NCBI RefSeq assembly: GCF_910594005.1
Contig: NC_057823.1
Coordinates: forward strand, 60,200,015 to 60,264,014
DNA: 64,000 nucleotides
Source: Cervus elaphus
Lineage: Eukaryota; Chordata; Mammalia; Artiodactyla; Cervidae
Direction of reading: 5' to 3'
In this document: positions 34,335 to 46,797 of the stretch, one piece after another
How positions within the stretch are numbered: the stretch's first letter is position 1
How the letters are laid out: the number at the start of each line of letters is the position of its first letter
Translations under genes and position numbers: made by a program
The notes under the pieces: generated by a model
What the model was told of the DNA's origin: nothing
Seen by the model: the letters and a program-made list of their open reading frames with translations, nothing else
Databases searched by the model: none

Positions 34335-35236
34335 TCTGTAGAATTTTTTATTGGAGTATAATCACTTTGCAGTGTTGTATTCATTTCTGCTGCACAACAA
34401 GGTGAATCAGCTATAAGTGTACATATATCCCCTCCTTCTTGAGCCTCCCTCCTATCTGCCCCTCCATCCCATCCCTCTAGGTCGTCACAGAGCCCTGAGC
34501 TGGGCTCCTTGTTCTGTAGAACAGCTTCCCACTAGCTGTCTATCTTACACATGGTGGCGTATACATGTCAAGCTACTCTTTCAGTTTGTGCCCCCTCTCC
34601 TTCCCTCACTGTGTCCACAGGTCTGCTCTCCATCTGGGTCTCCATTCCTGCCCTGCAAATAGGTTCATCAGTCTCATTTTTCTAGATTCCATGTATGCGA
34701 GTTAATATGCGATGTTTGTTTTTCTCTTTTTGACTCATTCACTCTTTTTTTTTTCTCAATTATTTTTATTAGTTGGAGGCTAATTACTTCGCAACATTGC
34801 AGTGGGTTTTGTCATACCTTGACATGAATCAGCCATGGAGTTACATGTATTCCCCATCCCGATCCCCCCTCCCACCTCCCCTGCCACCCGATTCCCCTGG
34901 GTCCTCCCAGTGCACCTGGCCCGAGCACCTGTCTCATGCATCCCACCTGGGCCGGTGGTCTGTTTCACCATAGATAATATATATGCTGTTCTCTCGAAAC
35001 ATCCCACCCTCGCCTTCTCCCACAGAGTCCAAAAGTCTGTTCTGTATATTCACTCTTTATGACAGACTCTAGGTTCACCCACATCACTACAAGTGACCCA
35101 ATTTAATTCCTTTTTATGGCTGAGTAATATTCCATTGTATATATGTACCACATCTTCTTTACCCATTCCTCTATCGATCAACATTTAGGTTGCTTCCATG
35201 TGGCTATTGTAAATAGTGCTGCAATGAACATTGGGT
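34335..35236 (-). mobile_element. L1 3' region split by a younger L1
   Basis: Reverse-strand L1 3' UTR (34335-34747: TTTTTTATTGGAGTATAATC; CATGTATGCGAGTTAATATG) resuming at 35048 (TGGCTGAGTAATATTCCATT; AATAGTGCTGCAATGAACAT). Confidence 0.88.
34748..35047 (-). mobile_element. Nested L1 3'-end insertion with 11-bp target-site duplication
   Basis: Poly(T) then TTGGAGGCTAATTACTTCGC and the CCCCTCCCACCTCCCCTG block. Perfect ATTCACTCTTT repeats at 34737-34747 and 35048-35058 bracket it. Confidence 0.88.
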
Positions 35237-35825
35237 GGAATTTTTTATATCTTGCATAGATACACCTCTTCTGTGAAACCTTTCTTGCCTCCCCAGATGG
35301 AATTTATTGCCCCCTTCCCTGTGTCCTTAGCCCTTTGGCATTCTCACTATTACGCTCCCTCTGTGTTCAAAAGTTGGACATCTGCATACCAGATGGGAGT
35401 TACTGAAGGCAAGGACCACTGCCTCTGGTCCCTGGCACAGTGCTTGCCACAGTGCACAATGTCATGGCTTACAGCACTGGCTTTATCCAATGATTCTGTT
35501 GCAAAAGATATTATTAAGCATGTATTTTTTCACCATTAAAATTCTGTTTCTTAAATTTGAAATACACATGGCCTTTCAATGCTAGTTATCTCTTTTAATA
35601 TTTTTATTTTTCAACTCTTATTGAAAAAGTATTTTTTAATTAATTAGTCTTGGCTCTATTTACTATACAGAGTCACATGAGCTTATTTTTCTCTTTCTTT
35701 TATGATGAAACACTAACCTATTGTTTAGAACCAGGGCCAGGGTGAGGGGAGTAAGTTCAAATCATCAAGTACAAAGTTTGATCCCGTCTTCATCTAAAAT
35801 TTTGTATTTTGTTCATTATGGACTT
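35237..35825. other. Intergenic, nothing recognised
   Basis: A 102-codon open frame (35231-35539) crosses an ancient-repeat-like stretch and has no recognisable domain. Confidence 0.35.
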
Positions 35826-36030
35826 TTAAAAAATATTTATTTATTTGGCTGCTGTGGGTCTTAGTTGCAGCACACGAGGTCTTCACTGGGTCATGGGAGG
35901 TCTTCAGTTGGCAGCGCCCAGGCTTAGTTGCCTGGTGGCATGTGGAATCTTAGTTGCCCAACAAGAGATTGAATCTGTGTTCTCTATTTGCAAGGCGAAT
36001 TCTTAACCACTTCACCACCAGGGAAGTCCC
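35826..36030 (-). mobile_element. CHR-type SINE
   Basis: GGCTGCTGTGGGTCTTAGTT, GAGATTGAATCTGTGTTCTC and TTCACCACCAGGGAAGTCCC, reverse strand, near full length. Confidence 0.92.
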
Positions 36031-36656
36031 CATCATGGACTTTTTTGTATTAATTTTGATTTGTAAAAAATTATTGCATCAAGGTATTATTTATCTTGAA
36101 GCTGAATTTTTTTGGTACTCCCTTAAATTTCGTACCTCAGGTGATTATCATATTAGATTCACCCTAGTATCAACTCTGCTAGTGTTGTGATTACCAAATA
36201 CAATTATTCTAGTTGCTCAGGGCATTCTGGCGCAAATTTGACTAAATGTAGGGTCCCATTAGTACTTGAGTTTCTGAAGGTATTTCCATGGAAGCTTGTT
36301 GAGATAGTCTAGCTGGAATTTTTTTCTGCCTTACTTGCTTGTCTGTCATACCCTCTGCCCTCACCCACTTGTATGTTCTTAGGGTTTGCTCAACCCTAGG
36401 TCTGGCCTAAATTCGCACTCTCATGAAGACTTTCTCATACATATCAGTGTACCTCATTTGCCCAGCCTGTGAGCCACTTAACGCTAATTCCCATCCCAGC
36501 ATCACAGTAATGTTGACAGGACTCTGACTCTGCTCCATGTCAAAGTTCTAGTTCTTCAGATTTAGTTATGTCTCTGCCACTTTGAATTACAAAGACATGG
36601 GGATCTGGGGTGAACCAGATGACAAGGCCATTGCCAGCCAAGCCTAGAAAGAAAGT
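36031..36656. other. Intergenic, nothing recognised
   Basis: No exon, RNA gene or clear repeat. Confidence 0.35.
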
Positions 36657-37277
36657 TGTCAGGGAATGTTTGACGGGAGGATTCCTACGTGCTGTCTCTC
36701 ATGAGTCCTTTGTCCCTCTTCAAGCGGAACAGCACGCTGCTCCCAGGGACTGAGGTCATTGTGTGAGGCAGGCTTGGGTCTCCTTTAGTAAACATTCTCT
36801 TTAGGACAAAACTGCTTAGTCTTGTTCCCCTTTCTTGAGATATGGATTGTCTCCTGACCTTGTGACTAACATTACCCCTTGTTCCCTTGGTAACGGTTGC
36901 TGTACGTTTGGTTTTCTGATCTCTATCATTCCCGAAAGAAGTTTCTTGTACCACAGCCTATATATACTCATAGAGAAATCATTAAAGCACCTTTCCTCCA
37001 TCAGAGCTTAGGTCCCCGTGTCTTTTTTGTTTCTCTCTCTCTCTCTTTTTCTGGCTGATTCTCTGGAGCGTGGAAACCCGTCGTGTTCACTTTCCTGCCC
37101 GGGCTTCTAAGACCCCCTCGAGAGGGTGCCTGGTGCTTTCATGAGTGATGCAAGTCCTGTGTCAAGGGCTTTATTGGTCCTCTGCATAAACCAGGGAATA
37201 TCAGCCTCTTTCTCTCTTTTACTTTCTTATCGTCGACTCTGTACCACCAGGTTCTGATCCATTAAAGGACCCCAATA
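36657..37277 (+). mobile_element. Solo LTR, probably class II (betaretrovirus-like)
   Basis: A 621-bp block beginning TGTCAGGGAATG with an LTR core: TATATATA (36959-36966), ATTAAA polyadenylation signal (36981-36986), then a T/C-rich segment and CTTTCCTGCCCGGGCTTC. GAAAGT occurs just before (36651-36656) and just after (37278-37283), the 6-bp duplication expected for betaretroviral integration. The right end reads CCCCAATA and not the canonical CA, so the exact edge is uncertain. No internal retroviral genes adjoin it. Confidence 0.72.
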
Positions 37278-38339
37278 GAAAGTCACCGAGTAGGCTATCA
37301 TGGAAAAGATGTCAAGGACAGACTTGACTCTCCAAAGAAACAGCATAACTGACATAGGTTTGGAACTCCCCATGGTCAGCAGTTGCAACATAGATGTATC
37401 CTCCAAGGTACGGCTTAATTTCTACAACTACAAACACAGCTTAAATTTCTACTCTCTCTCTTGTAATAACTGAAGAGTATTTTCATGTTCCTGCTTCAGA
37501 ATGAGTCTTTCTCTACTGCTGATATTCCTTCATCTCCCCTTCTAATCCTTCTCCTCCTTCTCCTCCTCTTCCTCATCTTATTCATATTCAGCTTCTCTAC
37601 TACACTTTTTAACACTTATTCTGTGACAGCCACTATACTACTTACTGTCCGTATGATATTGCATACCATAAGTTATATACCTACTATGTGTCCAAGCTCT
37701 GCTCATATACTGCATTTAATTTATTTTTCATAGTAAATCTATGATGTAGAAAGAATTATTGCTGATGAGGAAAGTAAGGATCAGAGAAGTTAGTCAACTC
37801 TTGTAGTCAAATATTCTGTAGTTAAAAAGCAGAACTGAGTTTTAAGCCTAGTTCTACTCAATTGAAAATTTACATTCTTGACACTGTTCTTTAGTTCTCT
37901 CTGTATATTCTTCCCTCTACGGCATAAAGGGGGCCCATAGTTATATTCCCAGTTTAGTTTATTATTTAGAGTTTTTCTTTAATTCACAGTATTTAACAAT
38001 TCCAAAGATGGAACACTAGGCAAAACGCCTTTTGTTATTGACTTCATTTTACATACATGAAACCAAAAACTCAAAGAAGCTGTTGTCTGGCAGCTCACTG
38101 CACTAGGAACTAGTACCCTTGCACTAAGACTTCCTAATGCCTAGTGCTGCATGTTCCCCATTTCATTACAAAGCTTCCTTACTATTCCTTATTGTGAAAA
38201 GTGTCTTGAAGTTGCTGTCCTGAGGTGTTGGACTCTGCCCGAGTGACCCTCCAAGTTCTCGTAAGGGAAGATGGTCACATCAGCTGCATATAGGAGGCAG
38301 GGACAAGGATAGCACAAATGTCTAACCTTATGAATTATG
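37278..38339. other. Intergenic with MIR-like relic
   Basis: 37730-37850 (TGATGAGGAAAGTAAGGATC) resembles MIR; a CTTCTCCTC microsatellite lies near 37545-37575. No gene seen. Confidence 0.4.
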
Positions 38340-38655
38340 GTTGAGCTCAGTTGGTAAAGAATCTGCCTGCAATTCAGGATACCCAGGTTCGAGTCCTGGG
38401 TTGGGACAATCCACTGGAGAAGGGATAGGTTACCCACTCCAGTATTCTTGGGCTTCCCTTGTGGCTCAGCTGGTAAAGAATCCACCTGCAATGTGGGAGA
38501 CCTGGGTTTGATCCCTGGATTGGTAAGATCCCCTGGAGAAGGTAAAGGCTACCCACTCCAGTATTCTGGCCTGGAGAATTCCATGGACTGTATAGTCCAT
38601 GGGGTTGCAAAGAGTCAGACATGACTGAGTGGCTTTCACGTTCACTTTTCAATCT
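38340..38655 (+). mobile_element. Composite Bov-tA (truncated head unit plus full unit)
   Basis: Unit 1 (38340-38450) has a tRNA-like head and the start of the A body and stops at CCAGTATTCTTGG. Unit 2 (38451-38655) is complete, ending GACTGAGTGGCTTTCACGTT. The same junction occurs at 42912-43226. Confidence 0.9.
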
Positions 38656-39149
38656 CTTGTGAGAAACCTAGTGACTTTTGTCTCACGTTGTTGGTATTGT
38701 TGACTGTTTCTGTTGCTTTTCTATTTTTGATATTTAAGCCCCTTAAGTTGTGGAGACAGTCCGTTAATGCCTATTCAGTCTATTAATACCTCCAGGTTTT
38801 TGCTTATTGTGTTCTTGCTGCTTAGAATGACTCCCCCACACCCTTTTCTATTGGTGAATTCCTGCCCATGCATATCCTAGTGGATTGAGTTGCTTCTTCC
38901 TCTTATTCTTCATAGTATATGATATAAGCTTAATTTCAGCAACAACGCATGTGTATCAGAAATCTTTGTCTCAGTATATGACTTAGATATCACATCTTTT
39001 TTTACTTACCCATCTAATACCTTAGACAAAAGATTTAATCTCCCTGAGCTTTATGTTCCTCCTTTATAACATAGATAAACAGTATGAATACTTCAGAGCA
39101 ATGTTGCTAAGTTCTAAAGTAATAATCCTGTGAAATACTTGGAAATATG
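38656..39149. other. Intergenic, nothing recognised
   Basis: No exon or RNA gene supported. Confidence 0.35.
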
Positions 39150-39970
39150 ATCACAAGCTGGAATCAAGATTGCCAGGAGTAATATCAATAACTTCAGATA
39201 TGCAGATGACACCACCCTAATGGCAGAAAGCGAAGAAGAATAAAGAGCCTCTTGATGAAAGTGAAAGAGGAGAGTGAAGAAACTGGCTTAAAACTCAACA
39301 TTCAGAAGACTAAGATCATGGTATCCAGTCCCATCACTTCATGCCAAATAGATGGGGAAAGAATGGAAACAGCTACAGTTTATTTTCTTGGGTTCTAAAA
39401 TCATGGCTGATGGAGACTGCAGACATGAAATTAAAAGATGCTTGCTCTTTGGAAGAAAAGCTATGACCAATCTAGAAAGCATATTAAAAAGTAGAGATAC
39501 TTTGCTGTCAACGGTCCGTATAGTCCAAGTTAGGTTTTTCCAGTAGTCATGTATGGATGTGAGAGTTGGACCATAAAGAAGGCTGAGCGCCAAAGAATTG
39601 ATGCTTTTGAACTGTGGTGTTGGAGAAGACTCTTGGGAATCCCTTGGACAGCACGGAGATCCAACCAGTCAATCCTAAAGGAAATCAGTCCTGAATATTC
39701 CTGGAAGGACCGATGCTGAAGCTGAAGCTCCAATACTTTGGCAAAGTATGCAAAGAACCAACCAACTTACTGGAAAAGACCCTGATGCTGGGAAAGATTG
39801 AGGGCAAAAGGGGAAGGGAACGACAGAGGATGAGATGGTTGGATGGCATCACTGACTCAATGGACATGAGTTTGGGTATACTCTGGGAGATGGTGAAGGA
39901 CAGGGAAATCTGGTGTGCTGCAGTCCATGGGGTCACAAAGAGTCAGACACAACTTAGTGACTGAACAACT
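39150..39970 (+). mobile_element. BovB LINE 3' fragment including YADD
   Basis: Starts CACAAGCTGGAATCAAGATT just upstream of YADD (AGATATGCAGATGACACCAC, 39197 on) and runs to AACTTAGTGACTGAAC. Frame broken by small deletions. Confidence 0.93.
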
Positions 39971-40971
39971 AGACTCTGATGTATTAATATTTCAAATTGA
40001 TTCCTTTTCTTCCTTCCTCTGACGGAAGCCTAAGAGATTTTTCTGATATTTACCCTGGAAATCTTGTTGCGCTCCTGGAGATGTTGTGCCCTTCCCACTG
40101 CCACGACTGGGTCCCTCAGCTGTTTATAACTCTCAGAATTGTACACGCTGAGCTTCCACCATGTCATCAGTTATAATTAAGGTTTTTCCTCCTCCAGCGC
40201 TAGTTCCCCAGGTGGTTTCCGCTCATGAGTCTGTTCCAGTAAGCTGTGACTCCCTGCAATTGCCTGGCTTCCTCTCCTGTGTGGGGGCAGTTAACCCTGT
40301 GCCCTTATGTCTCTAGTGGATCCCACAGTAGCTGTTAATTTATTAGTCTTCCGAGCTTTTTATATGTTGTTAGAACAGAGCAGTACCTTTGAAGCTCCTT
40401 ATATGTGGAATCAGAAAACAGTTCTAGACTTTGTAAACACTTTCTACTGTTGCTGATGACAGTATCTTGGAAGTCGTGGATTTGGCACCCATTGACTAGA
40501 GACCGCTGAGAGGACAGAATATTAATGCAGCTTCTATTTATCAGAGTGCCTGTTTGTTTATCCAGGTTCAGGCATGACAGAAGGACCCTAAGGGTGTTTC
40601 CCAACACTGTTAAATACTTAGGGGTGCTGTGAAAACCTCTGAGGACTAGAGGCTCTCAGGGCTTCCAAGGATATTAGTCTCTTCGCTTACTTGGCTATCC
40701 CTCTGTGCATCTTTCCACTCTCCCGCACATAAACACCCACTCAAATCAACACCTACCCTCCCAAATCAACTATAATAGTTTCCAAACCTTCTTCTGTGTT
40801 TTAGTGTTTCTTTTAGCTTGTCATTTGAGAAATAAAAATGAGGAAGCAAAAATAGTAATTCCCCATCCATCCTTTTAATTGTGTGATTCATTACTGCCCT
40901 GTAGCACAGACTTGCATTAAGAAATGTATTCACAAACCTCGTTTCTGTTGTTTTGCAGACCATCTCTGAAC
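39971..40971. other. Intergenic, repeat-poor
   Basis: Few recognisable repeats, so possibly retained unique sequence between the genes. No exon with splice sites identified. Confidence 0.35.
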
Positions 40972-40990
40972 TGGCCACAAGGGGGCACTT
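40972..40990 (+). promoter_or_regulatory. CTCF-like insulator motif
   Basis: TGGCCACAAGGGGGCACTT matches the CTCF core CCASYAGRKGGC well: CCACAAGGGGGC differs only at the fifth base (A for Y). It lies in repeat-poor sequence between SPINK1 and SCGB3A2. Occupancy is not shown by sequence. Confidence 0.5.
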
Positions 40991-42911
40991 TTGAACTGTT
41001 TCGAAAATTGATTTGCGTTCAACTTCAAATCTCACAAACCTGCATGGCTTCCCATAGTTTGGACTTATTCCTCTCTGAAAGAAATAAAACGCACAGTTAA
41101 GGGCTTCTAGAGCAGGGAGGCATATCAGACATAATCTCATTCAGCTTGTCAACCTGAAAGCCCCAGATCTCAGGACCTGTGATAGTGTTATTCTTTTAAG
41201 TATTGGTGCGGCATTGTGAGCTAAATATTTTAAAAAAGAAATATTTTAAGTATTTAAATTGGTATTGGGCATTAAGTTGTTCTGACTTTAAATCATTATA
41301 GCCTTACTGATTTGGTAGTCAAAACCTTAAAAAAATTGAGACCCATAGGGAAAAATAATTTGTGAATCAGCATTTACTGAGTTGGAGACTTCTGCTTGTG
41401 ACAGAGTCCTAGAAATGGTGGTGAGGGAGCTTCACTAACTTCAAAGTGGCTTATTGCAATCTTGAGTGCTTTCTTCTTAAATTAAGATTCAGGTTAAGGA
41501 AGCTATTGGAATCTATGATAATAGAATTGGAAATGGTAATAAAGATAGTATAATCTATCCTGTTGTCTCTTATAAGAATCTTTTATATAGTAAGTGTGAC
41601 ATTAGCTCACTTCTATTTTTGGATTTTAATACTGATTTACTAAACTGTACAATCTTGTTATTTCTAATCATGTTTCAAAAGAACTCTTAAATTCTGTTTT
41701 ACATCCAACTCTATTCTTCCTTCATTGTGATAGGTCCCCAAGTATTTGAACAATATCTTAAGGTCCCCTTGATTTGTCTTATCTCCAAGCTGGTGCTTCT
41801 ATATTCATTAACTTTCTCTCATATGATCTTTCAAAAATCTGGACACCCGTCTTAATATGGATTTGTTGTGGATTTAATATGGATACGTGTTCTTTGCAGT
41901 TCCTCCCACCAAGAAGTAGTGTTTTTCCTCTCTGCTCAGATCTGGATTGGTCCTGTGGCTTGACTGGAATAATAGAATGTAGTTTAAAACAGTAGAACCC
42001 AGGAACCAGGGACCAATTGGCACCGGGGAAGTCCTAATTCTGGTATATTTTTATAGCTGTATTTTCAGAGCCTGTGGAGTTTGAAATGATTTTTGAGATT
42101 AAAACACTTTTTGCTCATACTGATGTTAAAGAAAAAAGATCATTGAAATTAGTTCGGTTTCATTTCTCAGTTCCCTCCTTTGTCAATAAAGGAATGAGTC
42201 CTAAATTTTTTTCTAGGTGTGATGGAATGATAACCTTCATTTTCATTATTGTAATACCTACCTGTAAACCAAGAACCTGAACATACACCATTTCAACTAA
42301 TCCACGCAACCGTATATGGTTAATATTTGATTTTCCTTTACAGGTGAATGAGCTGATATTCAGAAAGGTGAAATGATTTCCTATGGGAATTAAGTGAAAG
42401 AAATGGAGTAAAGATTCTCTGACCCCAGTCAACTGTTCTTTCTGTTTCACCATCAATGTAAGCTGTCAAAGCTGGCAAACTGAGGCACAAACATAGGATA
42501 AGAACAGAAAATCTTTTTTCCACTGAAGGTCTGATTTAACTAAGAGAAGTGAGGGCAACTGGTATGGAGAGCCACGGCCCGAGTAGAGTAAGAAGAACAT
42601 CCACTGAAGGGGCGCTGAATAGCAAGAGAGTCAAAGCCCTTGCAGAGAGAAGGGGTCATTTAAGTATATCTACATGTGTATACATATATTCTCTCTCTCT
42701 CTCCCTCTCCTTTTTTTTTACGTATATTCTCTAGTTCTGTCCACTGGGAGGACCTTGATGCCGGATATCCTGATTGACATGAGTAAACTGGTACCGGGAT
42801 GATTCCACAATATTTTAATACCTTTCTTCTAAAAAGAACTAAGGGTCACTTTTTGGAGAAAGGTTTATTCCAGGGTTGGGGCAGAGGAAATTGAAGATGA
42901 ACCTGGATCAT
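40991..42911. other. Intergenic, repeat-poor
   Basis: Contains a (TC)n run near 42689-42710 and no supported exon. A 124-codon minus-strand frame (41140-40766) spans the CTCF-like motif and has no recognisable domain. Confidence 0.35.
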
Positions 42912-43226
42912 CTTGGGATTCCCTGGTAGTTCAGGTGGTAGAGTCTGCCTGCAATGCAGGTAGACCCCAGTTCAATTCCTGGGTCGGGAAAATCTGCTGG
43001 AGAAGGGATAGGCTACCCACTCCAGTATTCTTGGGGTTCTTTTTTGGGTCAGTTGGTAAGGAATCCACCTGCCGTGCGGGAGACCTGGGTTCTATCCCTG
43101 GGTTGGGAAGATCCCCTGGAGAAGGGAATGGCTACCCACTCCAGTATTCTGGCCTGGAGAATTCCGTGGACTCTACAGTCCCTGGTGTCGCAAAGAATCG
43201 GACATGACTGAGTGACTTTCACTGGA
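42912..43226 (+). mobile_element. Composite Bov-tA (truncated head unit plus full unit)
   Basis: Unit 1 ends CCACTCCAGTATTCTTGG at 43034; unit 2 follows immediately (GGTCAGTTGGTAAGGAATCC to GACTGAGTGACTTTCACT). Same architecture as 38340-38655. Confidence 0.9.
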
Positions 43227-45133
43227 TCATCCTGTAGTACCAAGGCAAGCAAAAACAAGCAAATGCATGAAAAAAGACAGGAAACACACCAGAGGCAGAG
43301 ACCAGCTTGCAGGGGCTTACACTGGCAATATTTGAGACATTTTGGTTATCAAATATAACATTACTATAACATTATAGTAAGGGCTGATACTCCATTTGGT
43401 AACTTAGGAAACCATGAATTGTTTCTGATATTTAAGCTGTAAATTGAATGTTTGCTTGGAAATGGGATATTTACAGAGTTTCAATATACATTCCCACAGA
43501 ACATTTGTTATTTAAACAGGGAAATGAGTACAATGGAGAAGTCTGGCAGACTTCACCTTAATCAAGGAATCACGATGAATAATACATGCAGTAGAGGATA
43601 AACCCTGTGCCAAACTGATAGGATCCACTGAGAATATAGCCTGACTCCTTGCATAACTGGGACCTGGCAATGAGGAAACATTGGATGAAGCCAAATTGAG
43701 CAATAGTCTACACAAAAAAGGTGGGGGCCCCTGTGGCCTTTCAAAATGTTATGAAAGTCAAGGCAAGATGAAGCAACTTTTCCAGAGTGAATAGGACAAA
43801 AAAGACATAATGACTAAGTGTAACACACGATTCTGAACTGCATCTTTTGCTACAAAAGGACAGGATTCAGATAGTTGGTGAAACTTGAATTAGGTCTAAG
43901 TCCCAGTTGGTAGTATTGTATCAATGTTAATTTCTAACTATATTCAAGTAGGAGGATGTCTATCCTCAGAGTATGCACCGGTATTCCTTAAGTGATAGAG
44001 CACTGGATCAGCAATTCACTTTTTTTTTCTTTTAGCAATTCACTCTCGAATGGTTCCAGAAAAAATTTTTTGTACTCTACTCAGATCTTTTCTATAAGCA
44101 TGAAGTTGTCTCAAATTGAAAACCTTATGCCAAAAAAACCTCCGTTCTTTGTTTCCTGGATACAGTGATTATTCATTCCCCTCCTTTTATTCTATATAGC
44201 AAGCCAAAAGAAATATGGAATTCTTTAAAGAGAAAATTTAGATAAAAATCCCCAAATATTCAAAATTAAATAATTGAGAAGTTGGTGTTCATGAACTTGT
44301 TGGTAATGGTGGCTGTTGTATTTGAGGTTATGGTTAGGAAGTTGGAAAACAAAAAGTGGAGAAGGAGAGAATGGTAATAATAATAATATCTGATATATAA
44401 TGAATGCTCATCCTGCATGAGCATCCTTCATGAACCATTTTGTGTGTTCATTCCTTCTCCAGTTCATAATAGTCCTATAAGGAAGTCAATTTTGTTAGCC
44501 TCATTTTATAAGTTGATAAAACTGAGGTGCAGAGAGATAAGGTAACTTCCCTAATGGAGGAGCTAGGATGTGAATTCAGGCAAGCTGGCCCCAGGACCTG
44601 TGCTCTTAATTACTAAAGGAAGAATAAGGGCATTCAAGGGACAAAAGAGCAGTCTCAGCACTGGGAAGATTTGAAGAAGCCCGAGACGTTGTTGAGCAAA
44701 CATTATCAACTATGCACATTAGTCTGAGGCTTGCCAGGAGCCCACTCATGTTAGTAAAAAGGCCTCTCTGTCCCTGTACTTCTGGTCAAGAGTCATAGTG
44801 TAAACATTTGGAAAGGGGGAAGTGATTTATAGCAGAGGCACTGATTGAGGACCTATAAGTAACTTGGCAAAGTGCAGCATGAACTTTTCATCTTCTTCTT
44901 TGAGTCACACCCACATGGTGAACGTGTAGTTTGCCTGTTTCTTGGAGGGTTGTTAACTCACATATTCAAGAGACAGCAAGGCTGAGGTCTTGACTGATTT
45001 AGTTGTTAAAGGTACAGTGAACCACTCTTAGATTTAGACAGTTTATCACTTTCCTGACAGAAAAGAGAAGACTAGACCAAAAGTGTCAGATCCCTATCAT
45101 CTTTGTCCCATACATTAAAAAGGATAAAAGTGG
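43227..45133. other. Intergenic with MIR relic
   Basis: 44480-44610 (GATAAAACTGAGGTGCAGAG; GGAGCTAGGATGTGAATTCA) is MIR-like; (ATA)n near 44375. No gene seen. Confidence 0.45.
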
Positions 45134-45396
45134 GGGCTTCCCCGGTTGTCCAGTGGTTAAGAATCTGCCTTGCAATATAGGAGGCGTGGATTCAGTCTCT
45201 GGCTGGGGGAAGATTCCACCTGCCCGTGGAGCCACAGCTACCGAAGCCCAAGTGCCTAGAGCCCATGCCTGCAACAAGAGAAGTCTGCTGAGCACAGAGA
45301 AGAGTAGCCGTTGCTCACTGCCACCAGAGAAGGCCCTCGTGTAGCAATGAAGACTCACCACAGCCGAATAAAGAAATCTTTAAAAAAAAAAATAAA
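45134..45396 (+). mobile_element. CHR-type SINE, full length
   Basis: GGGCTTCCCCGGTTGTCCAG, GTGGATTCAGTCTCTGGC and AATGAAGACTCACCACAGCC, followed by AATAAAGAAATC and an A-rich tail. Confidence 0.92.
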
Positions 45397-46587
45397 GGAT
45401 GAACATGAAACAGAAGGGACTGGATGACTCCAAGGCCAGTTGTGGGGACCTAATTCTAGACTGCAGCTGAGAAGTTTGGTTTGAATTATTCTGCAGCTCT
45501 TGTTCCAAGGCAGGTAGGGCAGAAAGTCCCACGCTTTGTAGAACATGGGAGGCAATGTCTTATGCAAGCTACCCATGAGAGATGTGAAGGTGTGTGGGAG
45601 ATGGTTCCTGTAGTCCTTCATCCTCTCAGGTTCCAGGAGGACCACAAGGTTTTCCCCTAAGACTCAGATAAGCTATGGTTCAACCCTTCACTTGTGTGGA
45701 TCTCTGTAAGGTCACCAGGTGATATGGTATAGTCGTTCCCCTATAAAGAGCAGTTGAAAGGTAGGATTTAGAACATGATCTAGTCATGGAGAATGTCTGC
45801 TGGGCACTGGAGAGCTGCCTCTGGGAGTGTTGACATCTTTGCTGGAGGGAAGGTGTAGCAGATAGTATTCTGGTCCTCTAACAAGATGGTGACATTAGCT
45901 GTGAATGTGAGAATGGGCCATCTATTGGGAGCATGGGGTCATCAGAGCCCAGACTCTTCTTCACTGAAAGACCTTTCTTCTTCCCTTACACTAATCTGCT
46001 TTATAAACCCCTCTGACCAAATTCAACCCCTGCTCAAGAACCCATATATCTCACGACAGATCAAGTTTTGCCAGATCAAGTCTCAGTTCCAGGCCACCAG
46101 AAATTAGTTTTTTATAGCCATACCTTCTCACTAACTCATCTGACACAATCCATGGACTGTTTGATTGTAAACTAAAGATTTGTTTGAAATCTGCCATGGT
46201 CAGGGTCTGTGAACAAACAGGCTGGGCGGAGAAAGATGGAAGAGACTTTTCCCACACATCTTTCTTTTTAGTTTACTTATTTGTCTTAATCAGTTTCTTA
46301 AAACATTACAAATTCTAGTTTTAGCTCTCATTTTCTCTGCTTATCCAGATCTTTGAATTTAAGAACCACTTGAATTCGCGAAGTCATCTTTGAAAACTAC
46401 AGCCTGGACAAATTCACTTTTTTCCATTTTTGAGACTTCCTAGATTTTTACTTCAATTTGGTCTTGATTTATGGGTCATTTCCTGTGTTTCTCCCTCATG
46501 GGCTCATATTCTATTTGGATTTCCCTGCAGTGTCTATAAAGAGGCTAAAAGTTAGCCTTAAACAATAATGGACTGATTTTCACTAGA
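45397..46587. other. Intergenic, nothing recognised
   Basis: No exon or RNA gene supported. Confidence 0.35.
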
Positions 46588-46797
46588 AAATGTGAAAGTG
46601 TTAGTCATTCAGTCCTGTCCGACTCTTTGCTTTCCCATAGACTGTAGCCTGCCAGGCTCCTCTGTCCGTGGGATTTCTCAGGCAAGAATGCTGGAGTGGA
46701 TTGCCGTTCCCTTCTTCAGGGGATCATCCCAACCCAGTGATTGAACCTGGGTCTCCTGCATTACAGGCATTACTGCCTGAGACAACAGGGAAGCCCT
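46588..46797 (-). mobile_element. Bov-tA SINE
   Basis: GTTAGTCATTCAGTCCTGTC to CTGAGACAACAGGGAAGCCC, reverse strand. Confidence 0.92.

Noticed and set aside
36685..36954. 89-codon minus-strand frame
   Set aside because: Lies entirely within the solo LTR on the antisense strand.
40766..41140. 124-codon minus-strand open frame
   Set aside because: No domain, no splice pattern; spans non-coding sequence around the CTCF-like motif.
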